Below are positions 35,401 through 47,449 of a stretch of DNA of 64,000 nt, in pieces; the stretch's first letter is position 1; every line of letters begins with the position of its first letter. Below the pieces are notes generated by a model. That model saw only the letters and a list, made by a program, of their open reading frames with translations, ran no database searches and was not told the origin of the DNA. The stretch comes from Ignelater luminosus (taxonomy: Eukaryota > Arthropoda > Insecta > Coleoptera > Elateridae), in the NCBI GenBank assembly GCA_011009095.1, contig VTPC01003972.1:1-64000 (forward strand). Reading direction: 5' to 3'. The position numbers were made by a program, and so were the translations under genes.

Positions 35401-35960
35401 GAGGCTGAAGCCCGAGAATGAGCCATCAAAAATAAAGCAAGATTCTAGTGGGGGCAAAGCCAGGTCATAGCCCGCTTGAAAGCAAATCCCAAATAGTTTC
35501 AGCCGATACCACTCTTTAAAGAGAACCGTGACCTGCATAAGGGCAAAATCCGATTGGTCTCTGTGTGTAACCTTCGCGAGAAAATTAATAGTTGGGGAAA
35601 GTCAAAAGTAGGCTACCGAATGTAGTCGACGACCCGTCTAAAGGCTAAGTCTAATTAGTCTTCGTGCATAGCTTCCTTAAGAACGTTAATATAAGTCAGA
35701 TTTTAACCAAGGAATATAACAAGATGCCAGATGCCTCGTTCTTAGTTATCTGGAAATGATTAATCGAGAAGAAGGTCTGATTAGTTTCCACACAATGGAG
35801 AGCGAAACCCAAAAGTGAACCAATTAACCTCTTCTGAAAAGGTTAGTGAAAGACAAGGCCAGGCAGTGGTCCCACACAGGTAGACCGTTTTCGTGCATAA
35901 CCATCTATAGAAGGCTAATGGAGAACGAATTTCAACTTGGCCTCCCTAAAAGAGAATCCC
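32470..35960. repeat. Degenerate tandem array, unit about 90-100 bp
   Basis: Some thirty-odd diverged units follow each other. Recurrent landmarks in fixed order are TTAGTTTCCGTGCATAGCTC, CTCTAGAAGGTTAATG, a weak GAAGCCCGACCATGGGCC, then GACCTGTCTAAGGGTAAAGC and CCGATTAG. The CATAGCT-plus-GAAGGTTAAT landmark recurs for example near 33166, 33515, 33687, 33920, 34018, 34290, 34412, 34513, 34610, 34700 and 34777, spaced mostly 80-103 bases. GC content is higher than the flanks. Short open frames inside (33106-34520) are incidental. This is an old satellite-like or minisatellite array; I do not recognise the family. Confidence 0.8.
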
Positions 35961-38473
35961 GATTAGCCTGTATTAAGACTTTTTGAATAACGAAAGATAA
36001 ATCAGATAGTGTAAATTAAAGTTGAATTGTATCAAACATTTGTGTCGAACTTTAATTGCCCATTCCTACTTTAACTTGATTATAACATCCCTTTAACCAA
36101 ATCGACATGCTGGCGCGGTGAAAACCTAGAGCGGCAGCATAGAAGCGTTTTTTTTTCAAACACAAATTTATCATCGAAATCTCGACTTTCATTTAAGTGT
36201 TCATCATTTATGTGGTGATAATTTTATAAGGTTATTTATGCGTTGAAGATATGCTTCTCGGCGTTCTTTAATTAGTCGTAAACCAAGAAATTTAAGTGGC
36301 TCGTATAACACGACATTTGGGACGTCATTAAGTAACGTAAAGATTCCTTTTGGAAAAAGCTTTAACAGTTTATCAACATCTAAAGAAGAAAAGATTTGTA
36401 TAGAAGAGTACACTGGAGAGAATAAATTAATGATGGCCAGAGGAATTAGTTTAAAAGATTAATTTTGTGGGCTTAAGAACGGGAGACAAATTAACAATAA
36501 TTTTTTTTCGTAAAGTAAATTAATTTGATTTTGAGTTATTACCCATCTGGATAGAGGAAGTTTGAATAGCAGGAATCTGGCTTTGAATAGTAGAAATTCA
36601 TTTATGATGGTTTATGAATGTTCACAACCTTATCGAACAGCACGGAACTTGGGATACAATTAGCATCTTGAGAGACCTGCATAAACTGATTGTTAGATTA
36701 GCCCTACAGCACTAGGTTGAATATTCTCTTGTTTTCGCTTTCATGCAGTTTACATAGTTATAGAAAAGTATTCATTAATGAACGTTTATCTATCTCGTTA
36801 TATTAGTAATATTTATTAATCGACTTTTTTTCAATGTTGTTTGTAATTCCCTACAGGAATAAAACGTTTGAAAATTTGTTAATTAACGCTTCGACAGCTT
36901 TCTTTTATGTCTTTGTACACACCAACCCATTGTTTCAATCAGTGTTCAAATCTAAAATCTCAGTCATGCATTCCAGATTTCAGATAATGAAAACAACAAA
37001 AACGATTTAGATCAAAGTAGCTATTACAATCCAATTTTTACCAAAAAAAAAAGAATAATTCGTTATTTGGGAGGAAATTATCAACGATATTTTTTAATTT
37101 CCGCACTTTGTTCATTTTTTTGTTTACGCTCAAATTGGCTTTGTGTAGGTCTTTTTCAATTTTTATGGGTTTTTTAACAGACTCCTGTATGAAATATTTC
37201 AATTAGAGATAATTGATTTAAACAGAATAGTGAAACTCTAATAGTGACAGGATCTGATCAATTCTTTCAGAATTGAGTTTATTGAGGCAATCAAAGTTTT
37301 GATATACACTTTTGCTTTTGAGTTATAGGCAAAGAGAGAATAGTATCTCCGTTATTTGAAAATATACTAACAAATTCTCAGAATTGTCTTGTACGATTTG
37401 ATGTGCAGAATAAAGTGGCGCATTAAATTTTTATTTTATTCATTTGTATGGGAGCAGTAATAAAACCCTTCATTTGTCAAAATGCCAGTCGTAGTAAATT
37501 CTAACATATAAGTGAATTTGCTGTATCTTCAGCTTTCAGTATGTATGTAGTTTATTGGTTTTCAGATAATAAACATTCACAAAGTATGTCATGGTTTTTA
37601 AAAACACAAATAGTAGATGACATCGTAGGAGAAACAAAAAGTGTTTACAGGCAATTGTCTGAAATGAGTGACGTCTATACAGTGTAACTGTCATGTTTTT
37701 TTGTATCTGTTTTTATCACTGTAAGCTGATAGCTTGATCTCTTTTTGTATAATAGTACCAGGTGTGCCTTTTATATATTTATATTTAAATCAATGCATTA
37801 GCTGGCGTAACAGATGTAAATTTGCACGTATCCTTCAAATTTCTGATGGCAAGAAGAGTGATTCAAATCACATTACATTGCATTATAAGATAATATTTCT
37901 AATTTCCGAAATATCTCTTTCATTTCTCACCTTTTACTGCCCTCAAGTTTCAGAGTAAAAGTTTTTCCGGTTTTCCTAGTTTTAAATACAGTTCCGTTAA
38001 GTATTTGCCTCTTAAAACGAATAAAAGATTTGAATATTTCAGGTTAATGCAAATTTGTAATATCATTAGGTATGCAAAGCAGATTTAAAATATTTTACAT
38101 TAATATAACTTAATAGGCTTATTATAATTAATTTTGGAGCTTTCTCGTTTCAGGAGAACATTATCATATTGCATTTCATTATAATTTTAGTGGCGACTTT
38201 GAAGAACGGTAGAAAGAATTATATTAAAACGATTTTATTGTTAATTTAAACGTTATAGTATCATTAGTAATTATTATAGTTAATTAATCCAATTATTAGA
38301 TATACAAAAAATACATTTATGGATCTAAAATCTGAAACTAGTGAGTTATTGTTGATAATAATTATGGCCTTTAGTAAGTAGCGGTAGCTACTTTATGTTT
38401 TGGTAACTGTACGTAAATATTAATTCTATCTGTCCGACTGTCCGTCCCATAGGGCTAACACCATTTGACCGAT
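35961..38473. other. Intergenic DNA with one weak exon candidate
   Basis: Apart from the minus-strand candidate at 36204-36379 I see no gene. The stretch just left of the MULE (38433-38473, with TCTGTCCGACTGTCCGTC and ACCATTTGACCGATCTCG) has the look of a dispersed arthropod repeat interrupted by the MULE. Confidence 0.35.
36204..36379 (-). other. Possible 3' terminal exon of an unknown gene
   Basis: On the minus strand a pyrimidine tract ending TTTTCTTCTTTAG (acceptor AG at 36381-36380) opens into 58 codons without a stop before TGA at 36206-36204. The product includes KLLKLFPKGIFTLLNDVP, LYEPLKFLGLRLIKERRE and QRINNLIKLSPHK. Codon use is less AT-biased than its surroundings. I do not recognise the protein, and no companion exon was found, so this may be chance. 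Confidence 0.22.
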
Positions 38474-38482
38474 CTCGATCAC

Positions 38483-40069
38483 GTTTCCATGACACTTCAT
38501 CGACAACCATTTCATCGCCAAAGACTCTTCATCGACATGGACATTTCATCGACAAAAAAATTCATCGATACACACTTCATCGACACTTTATCAATAATAA
38601 TGATATAATAAAACAAGCCAAGTCGGATTGCCAACTTTAGTTGGTTCCCAGCACCCCTTGGCTATATAATAATTAGAAATATAAATGAACAGTCAAGATC
38701 TTTTTGACTATACCTTTCCACAATTAAAAAAATTCCATCAGAAGTAATACGATACTTCTTCCGTCCAAGGCGAACATCTCGTCCAGCGATAAATTGAGTG
38801 ATTTTAAGGTCTTCAATATTTTGCGACTTTTTCAACTTCTCAATAAAACTCTAAATGCTTGGCTGGTAACAGCCTACAAGGGAGGAAAACTTCCTATGCC
38901 AACCTTCGATATAATCGTTCGTCTTCGGAAGACCAACTAAGGTGCGTTCATATTGGTTCCACATCTCAAGAGATACCGATGGAGGCCTTAGCCTATTTCC
39001 ACGAGAAGGGCGTCCAATCCAATTATCTTCAAAGTAGTCCATGAATGGACGAAGAATTTCTTTGTGCTGCTGGTAAAACTGTGAATCCGCAACATCTTCG
39101 AAGGATTTAATGACATCTTGAGAAGGAACAAATACCAAAGACATCAGCTTTCGAACATTCAAAAAGTCTGGATCACCAATTTCAGTATATTTTGCAGTAG
39201 ATCAGGAGATCTTTGAACACGCCGCCAGAGACATTGGCCGAAGTGAAAGAAACAGCCACGAAGTTGAATTCTATCGAAAATCTCAGCAACACTGGTTCAA
39301 AATCTGTCATCGGGATTGTTGACTTTAGATCAGATTTCAAGATATGTAGTTTCTCCAGAACTCGCTTATATGTGATGTTCGTCTTGTTTAGAACAAGAAT
39401 GTACACCAGAGGCATAACTGCATCAAATTTAATCGCATGAATTGTCTTAATTTGCATAAAAAGTAGAGGAGCTGTCTTGAAGGTGCCATCGCAGAACCAA
39501 TGATCAGAAGAAGACAGGATTTTAAGATTTCTTTTCGTTGAAAAAAGAAAGATTCGATTGTCTAAAACGTGGAAATCCTTCCTAGAAGATGTCTTTAATT
39601 AAGAACCATCGATGACGAGTTCGGAAATTATCTGTTGCAAATTGTCATTTGTAGTCGATGCCTTTTCTCTGACGATAGTCATGATCCTTGCTGATCTAAT
39701 TCTTCCTCTTTGTGGTAAATGGTTGTGCTTACCGTTTTCATGAACAATAGCGCTATTTTGGTAACAGCTTGTCTTTGGCATGATCCAGTAAAATATTCTT
39801 CACATTTCCAATAAGTTCTATCTTCTCGGGTTCTCTCCTTGTCATAAATGAACCCCTCCTCCAAAAGTTGCTGCTGGTAACATATTCTAATGGCATTTGT
39901 GAGAAACTGACGTTCCCGATGCTCAATGAGGTGTAAAGTGAGGTATACTGCCCTCTGTCGATAAAATAGCTGCCGATGATGTGTTTGTTGATGAAGTGTC
40001 CATGTCGGTGAAGTGGTGGCGATGAGGTGTCTGTCGACGAAATGGTTGTCGATGAACTGACCTGCTACG
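38483..40069 (-). mobile_element. Mutator-like element (MULE) with repeat-built ends
   Basis: The identical 9-mer CTCGATCAC flanks both sides (38474-38482 and 40070-40078), the target duplication size of MULEs. Both ends consist of variants of TTCATCGACA repeated about six to eight times in inverted orientation (38495-38600 left; 39945-40055 right, read as TGTCGATGAA). The outermost 20 bases are diverged. Inside is a transposase gene on the minus strand. Total length is 1,587 bp, shorter than typical, so some internal sequence may be missing. Confidence 0.85.
38851..39900 (-). pseudogene. MULE transposase pseudogene with FLYWCH zinc finger
   Basis: Leftwards from about 39900: a FLYWCH-type finger (GFIYDKERTREDRTYWKC, GSCQR and, after a frameshift near 39780, HENGKHNHLP). 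Next, after a TAA at 39601-39599, come HWFCDGTFKTAP (first catalytic Asp, about 39505), DAVMPLVYILVLNKT and MTDFE (second Asp, about 39310). A shifted frame gives LRGCFFHFGQCLWRRVQ near 39250-39200. After another shift near 39170, RPFMDYFEDNWIGRP, MWNQYERTLVGLPKTNDYIEG (in part: YERTLVGLPKTN, YIEGWH, with the third acidic residue Glu) and SLVGCYQPSI follow. All three catalytic acidic residues are recognisable although the frame is broken at three or more points. Enzyme of cut-and-paste transposition. Confidence 0.82.
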
Positions 40070-40199
40070 CTCGATCACACTTATTGGAACATTCGTTCCT
40101 TGGGCCCCGAGGTTGTGCAAGGCACCTTTGGTTTCTGCCCAGCGTTGTCCTCTAAAAGACTTTACTCTTAAGGTTCCATAAGAAAATTGAACATAGCTT

Positions 40200-40510
40200 C
40201 AACACTAGTCAACAGTTTTACTGTACAAACAGACAGGTGGGATTTTGGCTGTTAGTAGGGGTCAATTAAAGACTCTTCTGTGGTTCAAGTACCAGCGATG
40301 GTCTTTCGTTTCTTCCTTACACGTTCTGGGCATCATGATCGTAGAGACATGGAACTTTGGTAGTTGGTGGTGGAGAGTGAAAGACTCTTCACTGATTCAG
40401 GTACCGGTTTTTCGTTTTTTTCTAACATTTTCCGGGTCTCAGGGCCTTGACCATACAAACATGGAAGTTTGATTGTTGGTAGTACAGTATTAAAGATGTT
40501 ACCTAGGTTC
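40200..40510. repeat. Tandem repeat, about 2.5 units of roughly 120 bp
   Basis: Landmarks repeat in order: GTACAAACAGAC / GTAGAGACATGG / ATACAAACATGG, each followed by TTTGG or TTTGA, a TTGGTxGT motif, AAAGACTCTTC, a GGTTCAAGTACC-like block, and TCTTTCGTTT. Units are clearly diverged. Confidence 0.55.
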
Positions 40511-41690
40511 ATTGAGGGTCAAGGGGTGAGACGGAAATGTCAGCTAGGTTATGTTAACGCTTGTCACATTTAGATCCGTCATATGGTGGTACTCTTTGAG
40601 ATGCAATGACTACGTCGCGGTACTCTACCGCTACTTTTATACATGCGTTCACAACGGTTTATTTAATAGAAAACGATACACGTACCATAAAATTATTTTT
40701 TAAGAAGCATTTGATTCGATAACACAGACTGCACAACTGCTTCACTAGACAACCCGACAACAGCAGTAGCAATACCATCCAAGGAATGTCTCTACAGAAA
40801 GATGCACTCCTAACATTACTTCCAATGGGACATTGCGTTAACCTCGGAGCATTCTACTTCCAATCAGTAAATATTGTCGGCATCAGCAAGAAGATGCCCT
40901 ATTCAGAATTTGAAACAGTTACTAACAGACAAGTGAAGGAAATGCTCACTAACGCGACCATCAAGCCGTCCAATTGCAAGTTAAAGTTTTAGTCGAACAA
41001 TCTTCCAGACTTTGTCCGGAAATTCTTTGTGTAAAATTAACTTTATTTGGGTTCATCTCTGATGAGGAAGATTGCTGAAACTACAGTCTCATAGTTTTTT
41101 TAAGCTTTGTATAGACTTGTGCGGCAACCTTGTAAGTAGAAAACAACTGAATGCTCTTTATTATTTGAAGTGAAACTTCTTAGAGATTATTTGAACAAAA
41201 TTATTAAAAGATGATTGCATGAATCTGTTCGATTTTCAAAATTAAACATTCTACTTAATTTTATTAAGTACTCACTATCAATAGCTTGAATATAAAAGAA
41301 GCAAAAGAAAAGCCAATCGTATTATTACGTATATCGATTTCCGTCTACTCAACAAATACACAAACGAATTAGCCGACCCTCCTTCAAATAATCTTGAGAG
41401 GTCTGCCTCTTGAACTACTTTTCTGGTCTGTTGGTTACATTGTGGTTTTATCTTTATAATTGGATATTATTAAAAATATTTTCTTTGAGATTTCTAATTG
41501 TTATTACTTCCTTGAATGTTTCCGAGAAATCTTGTTGAGTAAAGATCTGGGCCTCTAAGGGAGTTGAGAAATTATCATTGCGTGAAGCGACATCGCACAC
41601 CGTAGTCGTCGCCTTTATACCTTTCAAGCTCCTCCCAATATAGAAGATTCCGTGTTCAAAGAAATGTTGGACAGGTTTTGGGTGGTTCTT
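40511..41690. other. No recognised gene; one small open frame
   Basis: A 68-codon frame at 40786-40992 starts with ATG (MSLQKDALLTLLPMGHCVNL) in a locally GC-richer stretch (40700-41000). I do not recognise it and cannot tell a decayed repeat from a small exon. The rest is AT-rich without motifs. Confidence 0.3.
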
Positions 41691-41699
41691 TCAACCATG

Positions 41700-44600
41700 C
41701 CTTTAGAGTTTCCCCAGGTTTCAAGCATTTTAGGTACTCTAAAACTAGATGACGCAATCCCTTTAGAAAGATGACCAAATAGTCATGTATGTGCAAAATT
41801 GAAAAAAGATTTAAGGGTCTTAAACGAGTCACTTACACCTTTTAGGGTTGCAAATGAAACTAAAGTTTTGTGTTAAACAGGTTTTGGGTGATTAAAACTT
41901 GATGGCGCAAATCACTTTGGTAAAACTAGAAAATCGTGTTTATGTAAAATTGATAAAAAGTTTCGATCTCTCTGTGTCCTGCGTACATCGAAGACACCTT
42001 ATTCATACATTTTGGTGTCTCAACGAAATGTTTCGTGTTCGGAGAAATGCTGAACGGGTTTTTGATGGTTCTTTCGAACACCTTTTGTTTCGCTATATTT
42101 TGAGAAACGTTATGTACTTTAAGCCTAGGTGGAGTAATTCCTTTAATGGGATTACCAAATCGTTATGTGCATCCAAAATCAAGCAAGAATCTGGATTTCT
42201 CCTGAAAGTAGGCGACTAATATCTTGCGAACCGGCATCGCATGGTGTAGACATCACGTCCGCAATTTTCAGAATTTTAATATAAAAGTTTTCGTATTCGG
42301 AGAAATACTAAACTGGTTCTGAGTGATTCTTTCAAGCATTTCTTTTGGGTTCCTCTTCGTTTCGAACGCGTCTGTCCGATAAATACGAGAACTGAGCTAC
42401 TAGGGTGCCCTTGAGAGGATGCATGGCCATGCGCACTGGCTGTGTTGTTGGTGGGAAACCCACTGAGCGTCAGTAACCGTCCGACCGTCGGGGCAAGAGT
42501 ACAACTAGAAGTGAGATTCTTTTTGTGACGTCCTTTTGTTGCTTTTGTCGACGACGAAGATTGACGAACAGATAGAAAAACGAAACAACATCAATTGTTT
42601 GATGAAACTTTGATAAACTCTCGGGAAATTTATAAAATGTTAAGGGCTGCCTATGAAGATTACGCACTAAAGAACGCAGCTCTTTTCAAGTGGATCAAGC
42701 GTTGCAGTGAAAGCCGTGAAGACTGTAAGGATGATACAAAGCCAGGACGACCGTCGACCTTCTGTGTTGACAAAAACATCGAACATGTGTGGTCTCTTGT
42801 GCTTTCCGATCGTCGATTCACTGTCCGGATGGTTGCTGATAAACTGAGTTTGCAAAAGTCGTCTGTGTACACGATTCTAATGAAACATTTGAGGTTGAGA
42901 AAATTGAGTGCAAAAATCTTCCCAAAGTTGCTGACACTTAACCAAAAGCTGAGAAGGGTTGAATGCTGTACCGACTGGAAAAACTCCGCTCAAACGTCCG
43001 GTTTCCTTGAAAGGATCATCACCGGTGACGACTAATGGTTTTACGAGTAAGACATCGAGCTGAAATCACAGAACAAGGAATGGAAAGCAAAGAATGAACC
43101 ACGAACGAAAACGTCGAAAAAGTCAATCAAAAGTCAAGATACTGCTTGCTTTTTTTGACATTCATGGTGTTGTCCACCATGAGTTTTTTCTTGAAGGACA
43201 AACCGTGAATGCTGCCTTCTACGTGGAAGTTCTCAAGCGCCTGAGGAATTGTGGGCGTTGTGTGCGACCAAATTTGTGTGATGGTGATGGATGGATGCTG
43301 CATCATGAGAATGCGTCTGCACATCATCCTCCCTACTAACCAGACTTAGCGCCTTGCAATTTCTTTCTGTTTCCGAAATGCAAGAAAGTCATACGGGGGT
43401 GGCTCTACACAATGTTGAGACGATAAAAAGTGAAACGACGAGGCAGCTAAAGAGTCTGACTTCTGAGGACTACCACGAATGTTTAAAACAGTGAAAACGG
43501 AGATGGGACAAGTGTATTGCTACAAATGGGGAGTATTTTGAAGGAGATAAGATTACGTATGTACTTTAAAACTAGAGGATGCAATTCCTCTGTAAAGACG
43601 GCTTAATCGTCGAATGTGTGCAGAATTGAAAGAAGATTTAAAAATATTAAGCAAGTCACTTACACCTTTCAAGGCTGCAAAATGAAAGTAAAGTTTTCGT
43701 GTTGAACTGGTATGCCTTAAAACCAAGTGACGCAATTCCCTTTTTAGAATTGCCAAGTCATGGTGTCTACGCAAATCGCACAAGAATCTGGACTTCTCCG
43801 GCAACTCGACGACTAGTTTCCTACGAAAAACTGTTGCACGTTGTAGGCGTCGTTGCGTTTGTACTTTTTGGACTTGCGATATGCAAGTAAAATTTGTTTG
43901 GGAAAATTTCCAACGGAGTTTGAGTGGCTCTTTCTTCAAACACTCTTTCTGTGCTTTGCTATTTTGAACAATTTCAATTACTTTAAAACTAGGTGACGCA
44001 ATTCCCTTGTTGGAGTTGTCACATCGTCGTGTCTATATAAATAGAATACAAATCTTGACTTCTCCGGGAACTGGAAGACAAAAATAAAAACTATATTAAA
44101 ATGAGACGTCGCTTCTAAGACTTCTAAAAATATAGCTGGTAATATTATGTCATTAGATGCATCAGTAAATAATAATACTAGCCATTTTGTACAATATCCA
44201 TCTTAATGAAGCAAAAATAAAAATTTTTACCTTGAAATTTTTTCAGTAGTACAAGTCGCTTCTAATTCAAATTTTGCTCTACTGTATCGACTACAGAAAC
44301 TTCAAATGTTTGTTATAGAACAATAGCGTAAGGTCTAACAACGTTCAAAAAGATCCGATACGCTCTATTTGGACTTTGATAAGACTGCGTATCATGCAGC
44401 GAAATCTTCTACGCAAGTTTATTTTTGATTTTTTTGTTGCATAGAATCTCAATTTAGACGACTGTCCGTCGGTGTCAGCCGCGTTTTGCACCTTCCGAGG
44501 TTGCGATATGTAAGTAAAGTTTTCAGGTTTGGAAAAATGTACAACAGATTTTAAGTGACTCTTTCGAGATTAGGTGATGCAATTTCTTTGTCAAGATTGT

Positions 44601-45360
44601 TAAATCGTCGTTTATAGAAACTTAAAAATATCTGAGACTCGTTTACATCTTTTAGAGTTACGATGTGGAAAGAACATTCTTGTGTTGAGCGAGATTTAAA
44701 TTATTCAGTTGAGCATGCCCTTTGTGCTCTTCTATTTTAAGCGATTTTATGTATTTTCAAACTAAGGGAACTAATTTCCTTGTTAGAATTGAGAAAAATC
44801 GTCATGTCTATAAAGATAAAACAAGAATCCGGGTTTCTCGGAAATTGGGAGCAGCAACATCGCACGCTGTAGGTGTTTGCACTTTTTAGGGTTGGAATAC
44901 GGAAATAAAGTTTTCGTGTTCAACGGATTCCAAGTGATTCTATCGAGCATGCCTTTTGTGCTTCTCTATGCTCCGGGCAATTTTTTGTACCTTAAAACTA
45001 GATGACTCAATCCTTTTTGTTAAGATTACCAAATCGTCGTTTCTATACAAAGCCGAGCAAGAATCCAGATCTCTCCAGACTGGAAGACTAACGTCCTGCA
45101 GAACAACATTCTTCAGAGTCGCGATATAAAAGTAGTTGGGTAGTTCTATCGAGCACTTCGTATATGATTTGGTATTCGTCAAGTGATTGTATGTACTTTA
45201 AAACTAGGTGACGCAATTTTTTTGTTATCATTACCAAATCGTCATGTGTAAGCAAAATCGAGCAAAAATGTAGGAAATGGCTCACTTAATCTCATACCTC
45301 TTAAGCTTTTACACAGTTTTGAACTGGTTTTGGGTAGCTCTTTCGAATACCCCTTTTGTG
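41700..45360. repeat. Second degenerate tandem array, unit up to about 270 bp
   Basis: Blocks recur in one order: TACTTTAAAACTAGGTGACG then CAATTCCCTTGTT, ACCAAATCGTCGTGTCTAT, AGCAAGAATCTGGATTTCTC, GTTGCGATATGAAAGTAAAG, TTTTCGTGTTCGGAGAAATG, GGTTTTGAGTGGTTCTTTCG and AGCATGCC. The first landmark lies near 41745, 41893, 42118, 43560, 43710, 43978, 44568, 44756, 44990 and 45190, with spacings of about 150-270 bases reflecting partial units. A dead mariner (about 42400-43550) and an unrelated 350-bp stretch (44100-44460) interrupt it. Open frames on the minus strand (for example 43553-43939) read through repeat units and are not credible genes. Confidence 0.75.
42540..43545 (+). pseudogene. Mariner transposase pseudogene inside the tandem array
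   Basis: The reading starts without a clear ATG near 42560. It shows REIYKMLRAAYEDYALKN, KDDTKPGRPSTFCVDKNIE, DRRFTVRMVADKLSLQKSSV and KIFPKLLTLNQKLRRVE up to a TAA just after GDD (43033; first catalytic Asp kept). The second part (43094 onwards) gives QSKVKILLAFFDIHGVVHHE, GQTVNAAFYVEVLKRLR and HHENASAH, where the second catalytic Asp has become Glu. About 25 residues are missing before PPY, a stop, then PDLAPCNFFLFPK. The tail is degraded and ends near GEYFEGDKI. It matches the mariner group related to SETMAR-like insect transposases. The array unit resumes at about 43555 (TGTACTTTAAAACTAG). Confidence 0.83.
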
Positions 45361-47440
45361 TTTTACTAAATCTTGTGAATTTCGGTAAAACGTGTATAGC
45401 TTTAGCTGAACTTACTAATAAACTAGTGCGGCTATTGTAAGATAGTAGTCATACTTATTTCGACGTTTCTTTTGTATATAACGGTAATGAAGATTCCATG
45501 ACTGCATGCCACAGTTTCTTTGTTATTATTCTGAACATCGACCATCTTAAGATTTGTGAAATTTCAAAAACAGTATGCCCTATCCGTCAGTAAACGCAAA
45601 TAAATTACCACCCAACCTTATTTGAAAAAATTTATGCAACATCAGAAAAAATGCGGTTTAGTTTTAAAGGATAGTTTTATAGCAGCAAGGCACCCCTATA
45701 GATTTTTGATATAACGAATTATTTTGGTGATGTGCCAGCTACCTATTAAACAGATCGCAAGGTAACAAATTGAGATTTAGTATTAGTTACTAATTATATT
45801 CGACAAATTAAATGTCACCTTATAAATACTACAGTGTTGAACTTAGATATTTACTTAAGAAAAGAAAAATGCTTTATGCTCAGTTCCTTTGACAAAATTT
45901 TATAATTTAGTGTAATATATGTACTTCTTGCTTTCTTGCTTAAATATTTGAATTAAGTTTCGTAAGTATTGGCGGGTCCTAAAATTATATTTATGAAATA
46001 ATTAATGTACGAGTTTTGTTTTCCATTAATTCTTGTGTTAATAATGTTACGTTTCATGTATGTTTTGTTTAACAATACACACTCATGACGCCTACGTTGA
46101 GTTCATTTCGTATTTGACTAATGATAAATTTTCTGTATTTAGTATTAAGTAAGATGCTGTATCAGTACAGAAAACTAGCTACAAACAGACAACGTAGAAT
46201 TAAGAACGTATACTAACCACCAATGCATAGTCCCCGTAAAGAGAGAAGCAGCTTTGTGACTCATGGGGTAGGGAATCTTTTGACTCATAGAATTTACAAG
46301 TTTTGTGACGCCTGGGAATTTTGTGAATTCTAGGATTTGCAAATCACGTGACCCATAGAAACCTCGTGACACACGGGTATCACGATTATAGTTCAATCCA
46401 AGGAGGTACCAGCATCTTTGCAAAGAGCAGGTCACCCAAGAACTACATAAGTTTACCCTAGCCTTCCCGAACAGTATAGTTTGTATTATTCTGGCTATAA
46501 ATTGTATCTAAAACACCAACTTTGACCGCCAACTCTAAACTGTATGCTGCAAGTCTACATAGCTAATTTAGCCTGCAGATCATGTCCACAAACGTTAAAA
46601 AAGTTCTTTCCATCTCACTTGCTACTTATTGTAGCAGAAAGCAAAACATCAGAAGCGTACCGTGTCGTGTACGTGTTGATATCGTTGTGATACCTGAATG
46701 AAGAAGGCAAAAGAAAACATCAGTTTGACAATGCCCGGCGATTCCGATTTAAACATCCATGGATGGATGGAAGTAAATGCCGTCTTTAGGCAAAACTAAT
46801 TACATGCTAAAGTAGACACATGATCTCCCCTAACAAAAATAGAACTGAAGATTCCTAAGCCATTACCGGATCTATGATGAACTTTCTAACTTCAGCAATA
46901 ATTACAGGCGTCATGTAGCACTAGAAGCCCTTTGTAAGTATCAACACCGACGCTGTGATAGCTATAGTTCAATTTTTAATTTTTTGGGATGACACCATAG
47001 AGAAAAGCAGAAACAATGCTTGACAATCCTAAATACGTGAAAGCACTGCCGTCTCGATGTTCAGGCTGTCAATCTCAAAAAGGTAAAAATCCTACTATAC
47101 CTACCCACTAACCCTCCATACCTTTAATAAAAATATGGAAAACAAATAATTCTTGTAAAGTCAAAAATATAAGTTTTCCAACGGCCTCTGCAGCAATAGC
47201 AAGCTTTTTAGGTGATTGTGCGAAAACTGTTTGGTTTTATAGCTTCTTTGTCTTTTTTTACCTTTGCCTCTCCTACAGAAGTTGGCTGCTGCCAGTACAG
47301 AATAAAGGAAAACATTTCGCCACCACCCGCCAACTCCGCCTGCATGATTATTGGGTAGATTGAATAGCTTAACGATCATGTTGCCGGTTCTAAGCCCGGA
47401 TAAAGAAGAAAGGTTCTTGGGTCAGGTTAGCCTGTCCAAG
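45361..47440. other. No recognisable gene; short GTGAC repeats
   Basis: Mostly AT-rich DNA. At 46254-46382 a motif of the form GTGACNCAYRGG recurs about five times (GTGACTCATGGG, TGACTCATAGAA, GTGACGCCTGGG, GTGACCCATAGAA, GTGACACACGGG) with irregular spacing. No coding similarity noticed. Confidence 0.4.
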
Positions 47441-47449
47441 GTAAAAAGA

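Noticed and set aside
43553-43939. Minus-strand frame of 128 codons, basic
   Set aside because: Lies in the second tandem array; similar short readings recur by repeat unit but frames are not conserved between units.
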